Source of the DNA: Caldilineaceae bacterium
GTDB lineage: Bacteria > Chloroflexota > Anaerolineae > Caldilineales > Caldilineaceae
Direction: 5' to 3'
Assembly: GCA_026645575.1 (NCBI GenBank)
Contig: JAPKMW010000093.1
Location: forward strand, 1-49,470
DNA length: 49,470 bases
The translations under genes were made by a program, and so were the position numbers. A model generated the notes under the pieces. It was not told the DNA's origin. It did no database searches and was given only the letters and a program-made list of their open reading frames with translations. How positions within the stretch are numbered: position 1 is the stretch's first letter; each line of letters begins with the position of its first letter. Shown piece after piece: positions 24,249 to 33,394 of the stretch.

Positions 24249-24704
24249 TTAGTCAGTAATTGCGTCCTTAAGAACCTGCCTCAATTCTGAAACTCTCTGG
24301 TTTATATTTGAAAGCTCTGTAATAATTTGTTTTGCTTGAGTACCTGACTCGTTTGTTTGTTGTGATATTTTAGCAATATCTTCTTCAGCTATATCGAGAT
24401 AATGATTCAATTTTAGAGTCATATCATCAAGCGTATCAGATAGAATAGCAGATACTTCTTTTTCAAGGCGTGGTTTAGTATTTTCGTAAACCTCTTCCAG
24501 GCGTCGGTCTACAGCCTCAAATGTTACTTGTTTAATCCTCAGTTCTGTATATGACCTATTTTTATCATGTCGTAGTAAATCTTTATCAATTTTCAGATTA
24601 AAAAGACTTGCTATAAAAAGAAAAACGAGTTGCCAAAAGGAAAATCTTGGGTAAAAACTTTGCTCTAGTATTGTATTTGTTCTGATGGTTGTTTCCCTTA
24701 CCAA
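24249..24704 (-). CDS. AT-rich membrane-anchored coiled-coil protein
   Basis: 151 residues. One hydrophobic segment at about 22-38 (FSFWQLVFLFIASLFNL) is followed by helices with heptad character (TFEAVDRRLEEVYENT, DDMTLKLNHYLDIAEEDIAKI, ITELSNINQRVSELRQVLKD). The gene is visibly richer in A and T than its neighbours, with many AAA, ATA and TTT codons, which suggests recent acquisition. I do not recognise a family. Topology suggests a single-pass protein with a long coiled coil. The nearby 24011-24248 gap holds no clear gene. Confidence 0.55.
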   Translation of the reverse strand: MVRETTIRTNTILEQSFYPRFSFWQLVFLFIASLFNLKIDKDLLRHDKNRSYTELRIKQVTFEAVDRRLEEVYENTKPRLEKEVSAILSDTLDDMTLKLNHYLDIAEEDIAKISQQTNESGTQAKQIITELSNINQRVSELRQVLKDAITD

Positions 24705-24828
24705 TATGGAATATACTTCATCAAAGATTGTACTTACTGATAAACGTATTAGTTTATAATACCTGTTACCCCTGATTCAGCACCCTGCGACGATCATTAG
24801 TAAGTTGTGCGTTTATCAGTAATTCCGC

Positions 24829-24861
24829 CGTTCCTAGCCGGTCACAGACCGACTAGGAACG
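24829..24861. repeat. Dispersed palindrome, GCCGGTC family
   Basis: Arms 24829-24843 and 24847-24861 (outer CGTTCCTAG with CTAGGAACG) surround the AGCCGGTC core. One mismatch. Same plan as 14791 and 35633. It lies in the 500-bp gap 24705-25204, together with a terminator and a promoter candidate. Confidence 0.65.
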
Positions 24862-24928
24862 GGCTGCATAGTTACAAGCTTTCAATCGTTCTTGATCTTT
24901 CTCCCAAAAACTAAACACTGCCCATTTC

Positions 24929-24965
24929 AAAGGAGCATTCCATCGCAGTTGTGGAATGCTCCTTT
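24929..24965 (+). terminator. Orphan hairpin terminator
   Basis: AAAGGAGCATTCCA (24929-24942) pairs with its complement at 24952-24965 and is followed by TTTGTTT on the plus strand. No plus-strand gene lies upstream in the window after 13730, so it may end an unannotated small RNA or be a relic. Confidence 0.6.
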
Positions 24966-25109
24966 TTGTTTCCCGGTCAGACATAAGTCTTATACTTTTT
25001 GTCAGTACATTGCAATGTGAGCCGTAAGCAAAATGTCGTTAAATGACAGTAACTCTAAGTTGCTACGAGCGTCAACACGATCGCATGCAAAAAGCAGATA
25101 TTGTTTTTT

Positions 25110-25137
25110 TTGAAAAGAGTATGTAAAGTGATATGGT
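25110..25137 (+). promoter_or_regulatory. Candidate promoter for the C25 protease gene
   Basis: TTGAAA at 25110 and TATGGT at 25132 with a 16-bp spacer, about 68 bp before the start codon. The match to sigma-70 consensus is moderate. Confidence 0.3.
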
Positions 25138-25204
25138 TATTAGTGGAATCATTGACTGCACCGCCAGTCAGTCGATGATATATGGAAGTTAGGGAGGAAA
25201 TGGC

Positions 25205-28198
25205 ATGGCAAAAATTCGTCTGCACCTGATTCGTCGCTTGCTGCTGTTGACGACCTTGCTCCTCTGCGTTACGCCGCTGCTGCCGGTGGCAACGTCAGTG
25301 GCGCAGGCCCAGGCTACAGCCCAGCTAGCGCCGTCAAGTCACATCACAGACGCTGTCGCCATCACAACGACCGCTACCGATCTCACCATCACATGGCCCA
25401 ATCCGGCGTTAGTCACTGCGTCAGCCGTCGATTTAGTTGCACAATTCCCTGAGATTCGTTTTCAAGGGTATCTACTGCCCATGCAGTTGATGACCGTAGA
25501 AGTGCCAGAAGGGCAAACCCTTGGCCTTCAACTCCAAAAAAGTGCGGCCCAACAGTGGGATCGTCCTCTGACCCCGGCGCCGCCGCTTGCCCCACGCGCC
25601 ATCGGCTGGGAGACGATGGCCGACCCAACCCAAACGGTAGAAACCGTGGCGCTGCCCACCACACCGCTCTTTGTCCTGCGGCAGGGTAAGCTGTATGGCA
25701 AGCAGATTGCGGTCATTGCCTTTAGCCCGCTCTACGCCGAAGCTGGTGTCACCAAAGTGGCAACCGCTTTGACCGCTCGTGCGCAGCAAGCCCGCCTACT
25801 GGATGACCAGGGGATCCAGGACGCGGCGGCAGCATCCCGCCAGCCCAATGATGCCCGGTTCCAACAAGCCGTTGCCCCGATCAATGGCGATGCATTACGC
25901 CCAGCTTTCAAAGTGACAGTCGGTCAGGTAGGAATGCAAGAAATAGGTGGCGCAGCGCTCGCATTGGCCGGGCTGAATCTGGCGCTGGTTGATCCCAGCC
26001 GCCTGCAACTGCGCCACAGCGGCAACGAAGTTGCACTGCATCTAAGTGGGTTGGTTGGGGGCAAATTGACCGCTGACAGCACGCTCCGCTTCTATGTACC
26101 CCAAGTCGGCGACCGCTGGAATATGCAGGAAACGTATTGGTTGACCGAAGGAGAAAGCGTCGGGTTACGCATGACTAGTCGTACGGTTACGCCAGGCGCC
26201 GCCCCCGTGCGCACAACGGCGGTCGAGATGGGCGTCTGGGAGGAGAACCAGCTTTACGATTCGCGCTATGAAGGCAGTGACGGTGATCACTGGTTTCATC
26301 GCAGCTTGCTCACCAGCCAACAGCAGGCAACCGTGACGGCTGCGGCGCCGCAAGAAACAGCCCAGACAGACGCAACCGCGACACCATCAACTTCTGCAAC
26401 AGTCGTTTCACGTTTGCCACGCGTGGCCGAAACAGCGATCTACACCGTGGCTGTCACCACCAATATCCGCGGCCAACATACCTTACGGGTTGGCATTGGC
26501 AGTGATCAACGCGATGTAACCTGGAACAGTGTGCCGGTCACAGAGCTGGTGCGCAACTGGCAACATGTCATCTCCAGCACAGTGCAGAGCAATTTGCTGG
26601 ACATTGCCATGCTCGCCACTCCGACGAATGGTGATCGCGAGGCGACGATCCTGCTCGAAAAGGTGACCTGGCAAGCGCCAGTTTTGCTCGACTTTGGCGG
26701 GAATGGCGCCCAGTTTAGTAGCGTGGCCGGCGACTGGCGCTACCAATGGTCGAACCTGCCGACCGGTTACACCTTCTATGATGTCACTACAGCCACCACC
26801 CCAGTCCTCTTAACCGGCGCAGATGCGACCGGTTTTCAGGATGGGCCGGCCGCACGCACCTATGTCGTCACTGGCCCCGGTCTGCTGCACACGCCCACGG
26901 TGACGGCCAACACCCCCATCACGCTGATCAACAACCCCGGCGCTGATGCCCTCTATATTGGCCCAGCCACATTTTTGAATGGGTTGGAACCACTGTTGCA
27001 GTTGCGCCGCGAGCAGGGCTATCAGGTACAGACCGTGGATGTGCAGGCGATCTATGATGGCTGGAGCTATGGTCAGGTCTCTGCGGAAGCGATTCGCAGC
27101 TTTTTGCGCTATGCCGCTGCCACCTGGCCGCGCGCCCCCCATGCCGTGACCCTGGTGGGGGATGGCACATTGGACCCGCACAATTATGAGAAAAAAGGGA
27201 CCACCAATTTTGTCCCTCCCTACATGGCCAAGGTTGATCCGTGGCTGATCGAAGCGGCTTGTGAGCCTTGCTACGGGCAACTGGATGGCGATGACCCGGT
27301 GACCGGCGACGACCCGGCAGGTCACTTCTTTGCGGCTGAAGTGTGGGTCGGGCGGCTACCGGTGAAGAACAGCGGCGATCTGGCCGGCGTGGTCAATAAG
27401 TTGGTGAGCTATGAACGGACAACCGGCATCGGCGGCTGGCAAAATATCAGCGTTCTTCTAGCCGACAATTATATCAAGAGCATCGACAACAACGGCCAGC
27501 CGGTTAAAGATCTAGCCGGCGATTTTGCCAAAATTTCCGATGGTCTAACCGAGATCGCACCGCCCACCGTGCGCAAGCAGCGCATCTACTATGATCCCTA
27601 CCCTGCCATCGCTGACCCCGGCGGTCTGGAACCGTGGCGGATCGAGGATGCCACCCAGGTGCGCAGCGCCGTGATCAGCCAATTGAGCGCCGGCGCTGGA
27701 CTAGTGGCCTACAACGGTCATAGCCATCACTGGCAATGGGCGATTACCGATGAGCGCCCCAACGTCGAGCAGAATTGGCTGCTGGGTCTCTATGACACTG
27801 ACACATTGGCGAATAAAGATCGCTATTTTGTCAACCTCTCCATGACCTGCTTGACCAGCCAGTTTCAAAAGCCGGCCTTTTCGGGGACGGTGATCGATGA
27901 ACGGCTATTCCTCAACCCGAACGGTGGCGCTGTTGCGGTTTGGGGGCCATCCGGTCTGAGCGTGGCCTATGGTCATGACATATTGCAGCGGGGCTTTTAT
28001 AAAGCGCTCTGGAACGCCCCGCCCTTCACGGCCAAAATCGGCGCCTTGATCGAAGCGGGCAATGTGGAACTGCTCACCCAAAGCGCCTGCTGTCAGGATA
28101 CCTTAAAAACCTTCCTGCTCCTGGGCGATCCGCTGACCACTGTACAGGTCTACCCTAGCGCCATTCCGCAGCTTTACTTGCCGCTCGTTCAACGATAA
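25205..28198 (+). CDS. Secreted C25-family (gingipain-type) cysteine peptidase
   Basis: 997 residues. A signal peptide spans about 1-37 (LLLLTTLLLCVTPLLPVA...AQA). A long beta-rich N-terminal part precedes the C25 catalytic domain (from about 580): LVGDGTLDPHNY, FAAEVWVGRLPV, then His839 in AYNGHSHHW and Cys882 in NLSMTCLTSQF. That His and Cys match the C25 dyad. The protein ends PQLYLPLVQR, a short tail I associate with exported Chloroflexota proteins. AGGGAGGA 6 nt before the ATG. It is likely a surface or extracellular protease or a sortase-like processing enzyme, as with PorU-type members; no partner genes for such a system are visible. Confidence 0.88.
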   Translation: MAKIRLHLIRRLLLLTTLLLCVTPLLPVATSVAQAQATAQLAPSSHITDAVAITTTATDLTITWPNPALVTASAVDLVAQFPEIRFQGYLLPMQLMTVEVPEGQTLGLQLQKSAAQQWDRPLTPAPPLAPRAIGWETMADPTQTVETVALPTTPLFVLRQGKLYGKQIAVIAFSPLYAEAGVTKVATALTARAQQARLLDDQGIQDAAAASRQPNDARFQQAVAPINGDALRPAFKVTVGQVGMQEIGGAALALAGLNLALVDPSRLQLRHSGNEVALHLSGLVGGKLTADSTLRFYVPQVGDRWNMQETYWLTEGESVGLRMTSRTVTPGAAPVRTTAVEMGVWEENQLYDSRYEGSDGDHWFHRSLLTSQQQATVTAAAPQETAQTDATATPSTSATVVSRLPRVAETAIYTVAVTTNIRGQHTLRVGIGSDQRDVTWNSVPVTELVRNWQHVISSTVQSNLLDIAMLATPTNGDREATILLEKVTWQAPVLLDFGGNGAQFSSVAGDWRYQWSNLPTGYTFYDVTTATTPVLLTGADATGFQDGPAARTYVVTGPGLLHTPTVTANTPITLINNPGADALYIGPATFLNGLEPLLQLRREQGYQVQTVDVQAIYDGWSYGQVSAEAIRSFLRYAAATWPRAPHAVTLVGDGTLDPHNYEKKGTTNFVPPYMAKVDPWLIEAACEPCYGQLDGDDPVTGDDPAGHFFAAEVWVGRLPVKNSGDLAGVVNKLVSYERTTGIGGWQNISVLLADNYIKSIDNNGQPVKDLAGDFAKISDGLTEIAPPTVRKQRIYYDPYPAIADPGGLEPWRIEDATQVRSAVISQLSAGAGLVAYNGHSHHWQWAITDERPNVEQNWLLGLYDTDTLANKDRYFVNLSMTCLTSQFQKPAFSGTVIDERLFLNPNGGAVAVWGPSGLSVAYGHDILQRGFYKALWNAPPFTAKIGALIEAGNVELLTQSACCQDTLKTFLLLGDPLTTVQVYPSAIPQLYLPLVQR

Positions 28199-28223
28199 AG
28201 ACGCTTGTCCTGGTGTTGACAAT

Positions 28224-28268
28224 GAAAAGAGCCGACTGCCTTTTGGGTAAAGACAGTCGGCTCTTTTC
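28224..28268 (+). terminator. Terminator of the protease gene
   Basis: GAAAAGAGCCGACTG (28224-28238) pairs perfectly with 28254-28268; the 3' arm ends in CTCTTTTCG. It lies 26 bp after the stop codon. Confidence 0.8.
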
Positions 28269-28434
28269 GTTCTATGATGACCCCTTCTCTCACCAACAGC
28301 ATAGGCAGGTGCGATGAGGGGGCGGCGGCAAGAGAAGAAGCGAGGGACGAAACTGCGTTCATTTCGCTCCACAGCGCTCCGACGTTCTATTAGGATAGAT
28401 GCCGCAAGATGTAAAAATCTTTCATCTTTCGCCC

Positions 28435-29781
28435 TCACGCCAACGCCAAGGGCGGTGCGACTGGTTTGGCAAAGCGTTCGCGGAAGACCAGCCACATGGC
28501 GCCCAGACCAATCAACGTCACGACGATTTCGATCAACACGCCCAGATAGGGGATGCTACGCAGCAAGACAAAGAAGAGGATGCCCACGGCCAGCGGGACA
28601 ATCCGATAAGTGTTCCACTGGGGTAGGATCTTCTCCAGCAAAGCATGACTCACTGGGTAGAGGACGACCAGTTTGCTGCCATAGGCCCCCAGCAGCAGGA
28701 AGAGGGTAAAGGCCACGCTCCAGGCGCTAAAGCCCAGGCCAAAAGCCGTGGTCGCCAGCCCGGCCAGGGTCAACGCCCCCAATCCGGCCACGACCAGGAT
28801 GAGCAGGAAGACTGCCAGCAACGCGCCGCCATAGCCGACAATGCCAACCAAAATGCCCCAGGCGGCCGCTAACCACGGGTGCGTCTGTGTTCGTTCGGCA
28901 GCCCGTTCAAAGAAGAGCGGCAGCAACCAGAGCGCCAACAGACCGACCACCAGTAGCGACACAAATTCCCGCAGCCGCGCCCAGGCCCACTCAGCCGTGG
29001 CATTCGGCGGTGTGACCGGCGTTGCAGTTGTACCGGTTGTCGTGGCTTGCGGCTGGCTATAGACAATGCCGCCCGCCGGGGTGATATTGACCGCGCCGTT
29101 CTGTTCAACCGGGCTGCTGTACATCAACTTGCCAACAATTTTCGCTTCCGACCCAATGCGCAGACCAGGGGCAACGCTTGGCGGCAGTTCGGGGCCGCCA
29201 CCCCAGGGCGCAAAGAATTGAGGGGTGGCTGTCCCTGGTTCCGCCACGGTCGCCATCACATTCCGGCCAATCGCACCATTCAATTGGAGCGCGCCCAGCG
29301 TCGCCAACAAATCGCGCTGGACTTCGCCCTTCAGGATCGCCTGATAACCGGCCAGCACAGCATCGCGCCCGATCACGCTGCCCGACGCCGCTGTGTAGCT
29401 GTAGCCGGCAAAGAAGAAGTTACGGGCGACGGTTGCTTGCGGCCCCACATCGACTGCGGCACCAGCGCTATAGACCGTCCCACTGACCTGACCATTGAGC
29501 GTCATGGTGCGACCCGCCATGATCAGGCTGCCATTGACCTTGCCGTTGACAACAATATTGCCGCCGGCCACAACCAGGTCGCCATTGATCACGCCATCGA
29601 TGACGATGGTGGCGCCACTCACCACCAGATCATCATCAATCACCTCATCCTTGCCGATGGTCACAGTGTCGCCGCCACGAAAATCGACGGCCAGCGCCGT
29701 GCCGGTCAACCCCAACAGGAGCAACAGGGCCAGGCCGACGGCAAGCAACCACGGTTTGCGTTGTTTAGTATCTCTTTTCAT
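28435..29781 (-). CDS. Bactofilin-like polymer-forming domain with membrane C-terminus
   Basis: 448 residues from MKRDTKQRKPWLL; an upstream frame to 29865 lacks a ribosome site, while AAGGGAAA precedes this ATG. Residues 1-30 are a signal peptide. Residues 35-175 form a short-period beta helix with DG/NG turns (VIDDDLVVSG, INGDLVVAGG, VNGKVNGSLIMAG, QVSGTVYSAGA), as in bactofilins. A Pro/Thr linker leads to about five membrane segments (255-440). This is the export-associated polymer-forming type that may organise the envelope. An intergenic stretch with repeats separates it from the divergent PadR gene. Confidence 0.8.
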   Translation of the reverse strand: MKRDTKQRKPWLLAVGLALLLLLGLTGTALAVDFRGGDTVTIGKDEVIDDDLVVSGATIVIDGVINGDLVVAGGNIVVNGKVNGSLIMAGRTMTLNGQVSGTVYSAGAAVDVGPQATVARNFFFAGYSYTAASGSVIGRDAVLAGYQAILKGEVQRDLLATLGALQLNGAIGRNVMATVAEPGTATPQFFAPWGGGPELPPSVAPGLRIGSEAKIVGKLMYSSPVEQNGAVNITPAGGIVYSQPQATTTGTTATPVTPPNATAEWAWARLREFVSLLVVGLLALWLLPLFFERAAERTQTHPWLAAAWGILVGIVGYGGALLAVFLLILVVAGLGALTLAGLATTAFGLGFSAWSVAFTLFLLLGAYGSKLVVLYPVSHALLEKILPQWNTYRIVPLAVGILFFVLLRSIPYLGVLIEIVVTLIGLGAMWLVFRERFAKPVAPPLALA

Positions 29782-29888
29782 AGAATTTCCCTTTCCCTTG
29801 CACGGTTGCGGGCAGCATGTCGCGCCAGCGTTGGTTGCAGTGGTGAGCCGCTCGCAACTATGCAAAATTCAGTCACCTTGTACCATAT

Positions 29889-29960
29889 CACAAAAACACC
29901 CCTGGTGAACTAGCCACCAGGGGCGCAGTAAAACTGGTCAGACGGATAGTTTTTTGGGCG
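29889..29960 (-). repeat. Repeated terminator-like element, copy 1
   Basis: Contains a 9-bp stem (29899-29907 with 29915-29923, CCCCTGGTG) with loop holding CTAG. On the minus strand it is followed by TGTTTTTGTG. Adjacent AGACGGATAGTTTTTTGGG is shared with 45140-45213. No minus-strand gene lies just upstream to be terminated. Confidence 0.65.
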
Positions 29961-30021
29961 TATATGCATCCCTGCCCTGCGATTGACGATAGGGTGTATT
30001 TCAAGTTGGGGGCGCGTTTTG

Positions 30022-30077
30022 TCAGAACGGTAAGCGTAAGCGCCCAGACACCTGATCGCTTACGCTTACCGTTCTGA
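30022..30077. repeat. 21-bp-arm inverted repeat
   Basis: Perfect arms 30022-30042 and 30057-30077 (AACGGTAAGCGTAAGCG). Weaker outer arms continue to about 29992 and 30105 (ATTTCAAGTTGGGG with CCCCAAAGTTGAAAT). With the neighbouring elements it fills most of the 592-bp gap 29782-30373. It resembles a small non-autonomous inverted-repeat element without an ORF. Confidence 0.7.
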
Positions 30078-30153
30078 TACACCCCAAAGTTGAAATGCGC
30101 CTTTGACAATTTTGGCTATTGACAACGATATAACATTATGATACTATACCTAC

Positions 30154-30185
30154 ATAGATATATATCTATCATTACATATATCTAT
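30154..30185 (+). promoter_or_regulatory. Candidate PadR operator
   Basis: ATAGATATATATCTAT (30154-30169) is a perfect palindrome and ATATATCTAT recurs at 30176-30185, about 190 bp before the padR-like start. PadR regulators bind AT-rich dyads upstream of their own genes. The assignment is inference from position. Confidence 0.4.
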
Positions 30186-30373
30186 AAGCATACTGCTGCA
30201 ATTATAATAATAATTAGGCAGAGTTTATGCACACACCAGGGGCTTTAGGAGATCACAGACCTTAAGGGGATCCGACAGTAGGCGCAATATGCATAGACCC
30301 TATAGATTTTATGCAGGCGATTTGGGAGTGCAAAAAATTTTGTTTTCATTCAGATCTCGATTGGGGAGCCAAC

Positions 30374-30931
30374 ATGCCGCTTGAACATGCAATTTTAGGT
30401 TTTCTTGCCTTTAAACCCATGAGCGGTTATGACCTAAAAAAATATTTTGACCAATCGGTGGTCCATTTCTGGTCGGCTACCCAAAGTCACATTTACAAAG
30501 CATTGGATGGCTTGGAAACGCAAGGCTGGGTCGCCGTGACCTACATCCCCCAGGAAGGGAAACCAAATCGCAAGGAGTACCGGATCACAGAGCGCGGTCG
30601 CGCTGAATTACACCGTTGGCTAACCACGCCGCTACCCCTTGACGCCGTGCGTCAAGCCTGGTTGATTCAGCTTTTTTTCGCCCATGCCCATGCCAATGAA
30701 GAGATCATCGCCCTTCTAGAAGCGCGCATGGACGCCATCCGCAGCCGGTTGAAAAGCTATCGTGAAGAGGTGCAGGCTGGCCTAGACGAAAATGCCGAGC
30801 GGATCGGCCTCGCACGCGTTCGAGCTTTGTGGCAAATCACGCTTGACTATGGGATTGACAGTTATGAAGGTGAACTGGCTTGGCTGGAAAAAACGCTGGC
30901 GCGTGTACGCCAACTACCGCCAATGCCCTGA
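30374..30931 (+). CDS. PadR-family transcriptional regulator
   Basis: 185 residues from MPLEHAILGFLAFKPMSGYDLKKYF. The winged helix covers 1-85 (HAILGFL....SGYDLKK.F......W......IYKAL..LE..GWV, then KEYRITERGRAEL). The C-terminal coiled coil (about 100-180, ANEEIIALLEARMDAIRSRL) is the dimerisation part of the PadR subfamily with the Vir_act_alpha_C domain. ATG 30374 is preferred over 30311 because of GGGGAG and family length. It is followed within 17 bp by the small membrane gene, so it probably controls the two downstream genes. Confidence 0.92.
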   Translation: MPLEHAILGFLAFKPMSGYDLKKYFDQSVVHFWSATQSHIYKALDGLETQGWVAVTYIPQEGKPNRKEYRITERGRAELHRWLTTPLPLDAVRQAWLIQLFFAHAHANEEIIALLEARMDAIRSRLKSYREEVQAGLDENAERIGLARVRALWQITLDYGIDSYEGELAWLEKTLARVRQLPPMP

Positions 30932-30948
30932 TCTGAAGGGAGAATCTT

Positions 30949-31158
30949 ATGAACATTTCAAGTCGCACCCTCCGTGTCATCCTCCGCACCATTCACCTGG
31001 TCTCTGCCGGATTCATGGGCACCTATCTCTATTCCCCCTGGTCTGACATCTCTTTATTCAGCTTTTTCATTGAGTGGATCGTTTTCCCGATTGGCTTTGT
31101 CGTCACCGGTCTTTGGCTGTGGCAAATGCCGAAAGTCACCAAATGGCTCAACCGGTAA
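30949..31158 (+). CDS. Small membrane protein in the PadR operon
   Basis: 69 residues with two hydrophobic segments, LRTIHLVSAGFMGTYLYSP and EWIVFPIGFVVTGLWLWQMPKV. GAAGGGAGA precedes the ATG. The end lies about 80 bp from the next gene. No known family is recognised; by operon position it may assist the membrane oxidoreductase. Confidence 0.7.
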   Translation: MNISSRTLRVILRTIHLVSAGFMGTYLYSPWSDISLFSFFIEWIVFPIGFVVTGLWLWQMPKVTKWLNR

Positions 31159-31240
31159 GTTGACACAGGATAAGAAGAGCTGTAACTGCCAAGCCCGGGA
31201 ACGCCGCCATCCCTGGCGGCAGGTAAGAAAGGAACAGATC

Positions 31241-33328
31241 ATGCGCCATGCATTGGTTGGCTTTGTCCCCTGGATTGTCTTCTGGAGTCTCTCCGCCCCT
31301 GGTTTATGGACCCCTGCTATTCTTGGTGCGCTGTTGGTTGCGGCCATGCTCGTGAGCTGGCGCTGGGTTACCCGCCACGATGTCAAGAGCATGGAGGTAG
31401 TCACGCTGGGTTATTTTGCGGTTCACACCATCCTCACGGTGGCCCTTGGCTTGCCACTACTCAAAACCTATGGTCCACTGGCAAACAGCTTGGTATTGGC
31501 GGGCATGGCTTGGGGGACGCTGCTGGCCGGCTCCCCTTTCACCTATGAATACGCCCGCGAGGATTGGCCGCGCGCGCTCTGGAGCGATCCGATCTTTCGC
31601 CGTACCAATCAGATTATCACCACGGTATGGGGTGTCATCTTTCTCATCAATGCTGGGCTGGGGGCGCTCAGTTTGACCCCCTGGGCTGAGCCGGTTGAAC
31701 TCTTGCCCCATATGATGATTACAAATAGTTTTATTGGGCTGGGCCTTGTTTTTTCGTCGCTCTTCTCCAAATGGTTTCCCCAATATGCACTCCAGCAAAG
31801 CATCAATGCGCGCGAACCCTACAAGTGGCCGCCACCGCGCTTTGACCAGCGCCCGACGGAGGCCAACGCCCATGATGTCATCGTGATTGGCGCCGGCATT
31901 GGTGGTCTTACTGCGGCGGCGCTGCTTGCCAAACGGGGTCTAAAAGTCGCCGTTTTCGAGCAACATTTTCTGGCCGGCGGCTATTGCACCGCTTGGGAAC
32001 GGGGCGTCCGCCAAAAAGATGGCAGCCGCTTGCGCTACGTATTCGATGCCGGCGTCCACGATGTGAGCGGTTTGGGAGTGCGCGGCCCTGTGCGCAATTT
32101 GATGCGTCAACTGGAAATTGAGGAAGAGATCGACTGGAAGCGGATGGATCATGAATATTACATTGATGGCATCCACCTGCGTGTTCCCCGCGACCCGCAG
32201 CTATTTGCGGCAAAATTAGGGGAATTCTTTCCGGCGGAAGCGACAGCCATTCAGGCATTCTTTGGCGAAATGCAGCGGGTCTACTGCGAACTATACGCCG
32301 ACGTTGAAACAACCGGCGGCGTTCCCACCCCGCCGCGTACCGCCGCGGCGATGTTGGCCTATCCGGCAGCGCACCCCCATGCCTACCGCTGGCGGGAACG
32401 TCCTTTTGGCGCCATGTTGGATAGCTATTTTCAGGACACACGCCTGAAGCGCTTTCTCTCGACCCTGACCAGTTATCTGACCGACGATGCCACTCAGTTG
32501 ACAGTCGGCGCCATGGCGCCCATCTTCGGCTTCTATTTCGAGGGTGGTTATTACCCCGGCGGCAGCTCTCAGCGCTTTGCCGATGCGTTGGTGGCTGTGA
32601 TCGAAGCGCACGGCGGGAAAGTCCATCTGCAGACGCCGGTCAAACGGATCGTGCTTGAAAATGGTTGTGCCACTGGCGTTGCGTTGGCAAAAGATGGCGA
32701 GTTCCATGCGGCAAAAGCGTTGATTTCCAACGCCGACCTGAAACAGACCTTTTTTGAATTAGTCGATCACACCGTCCTGCCCGTCCACTTCACCCGTCAA
32801 ATTGCCGCGGCCAAACCGTCCACCTCCGCGTTTATGGTCTTCCTTGGCGTGGACTTCATTCCCGATATTGCGCCCATTGCCATGGTTGACACAGTCGGTG
32901 TTATGACGCCATCCAACGTAGACGCTACCTTGGCGCCCAGTGGACACGCGGCCATCACGCTCATTCAACTAATTCCACAGCCGGACGTCGCCGGGTGGGA
33001 CCGTGAGACGCCCGGCTATAGCGCCCGCAAACGCGCCTATGCTGATGCGATGATCACCCAAGCGGAGAAGTTGATCCCTAATCTGCGTGAACACATTCTC
33101 TATCGCCAGGAAGCCGGCCCATACACCTTTGCGCGCTACGCCTGGACAACGAACGGCAGCATCTATGGGATTACTTGGGATTCACCCCGCCCGCCCCTCA
33201 AATCGCCTGTTCCCGGTTTGTACCTGGCCGGGGCGAATGTCTTTCCCGGTCCCGGCATTGAAGCCGTTGTCATTTCCGGCACCCTGGCTGCTGATGCGAT
33301 TTATACTATCGAGCCGCACAGGGGATAA
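31241..33328 (+). CDS. Membrane domain fused to CrtI/CrtISO-type FAD oxidoreductase
   Basis: 695 residues from MRHALVGFVPWIVF, set by AAAGGA 8 nt upstream; the frame is open further back but reads through the small membrane gene. Residues 1-190 hold about six hydrophobic segments. FAD binding begins at DVIVIGAGIGGLTAAALLA (Gly217-Gly222), followed by FEQHFLAGGYCTAWERG. The end, VPGLYLAGANVFPGPGIEAVVISG, is the phytoene desaturase/carotenoid isomerase/retinol saturase C-terminal FAD motif. The enzyme probably acts on a lipid or isoprenoid in the membrane. The fusion and PadR control are unusual and no other carotenoid gene is nearby. Confidence 0.85.
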   Translation: MRHALVGFVPWIVFWSLSAPGLWTPAILGALLVAAMLVSWRWVTRHDVKSMEVVTLGYFAVHTILTVALGLPLLKTYGPLANSLVLAGMAWGTLLAGSPFTYEYAREDWPRALWSDPIFRRTNQIITTVWGVIFLINAGLGALSLTPWAEPVELLPHMMITNSFIGLGLVFSSLFSKWFPQYALQQSINAREPYKWPPPRFDQRPTEANAHDVIVIGAGIGGLTAAALLAKRGLKVAVFEQHFLAGGYCTAWERGVRQKDGSRLRYVFDAGVHDVSGLGVRGPVRNLMRQLEIEEEIDWKRMDHEYYIDGIHLRVPRDPQLFAAKLGEFFPAEATAIQAFFGEMQRVYCELYADVETTGGVPTPPRTAAAMLAYPAAHPHAYRWRERPFGAMLDSYFQDTRLKRFLSTLTSYLTDDATQLTVGAMAPIFGFYFEGGYYPGGSSQRFADALVAVIEAHGGKVHLQTPVKRIVLENGCATGVALAKDGEFHAAKALISNADLKQTFFELVDHTVLPVHFTRQIAAAKPSTSAFMVFLGVDFIPDIAPIAMVDTVGVMTPSNVDATLAPSGHAAITLIQLIPQPDVAGWDRETPGYSARKRAYADAMITQAEKLIPNLREHILYRQEAGPYTFARYAWTTNGSIYGITWDSPRPPLKSPVPGLYLAGANVFPGPGIEAVVISGTLAADAIYTIEPHRG

Positions 33329-33394
33329 CTTATGACTCACGTAAAAAGTGTTACGACCGGGTCTCGTTGGTATATTCAAAATCCGGATCGACAC

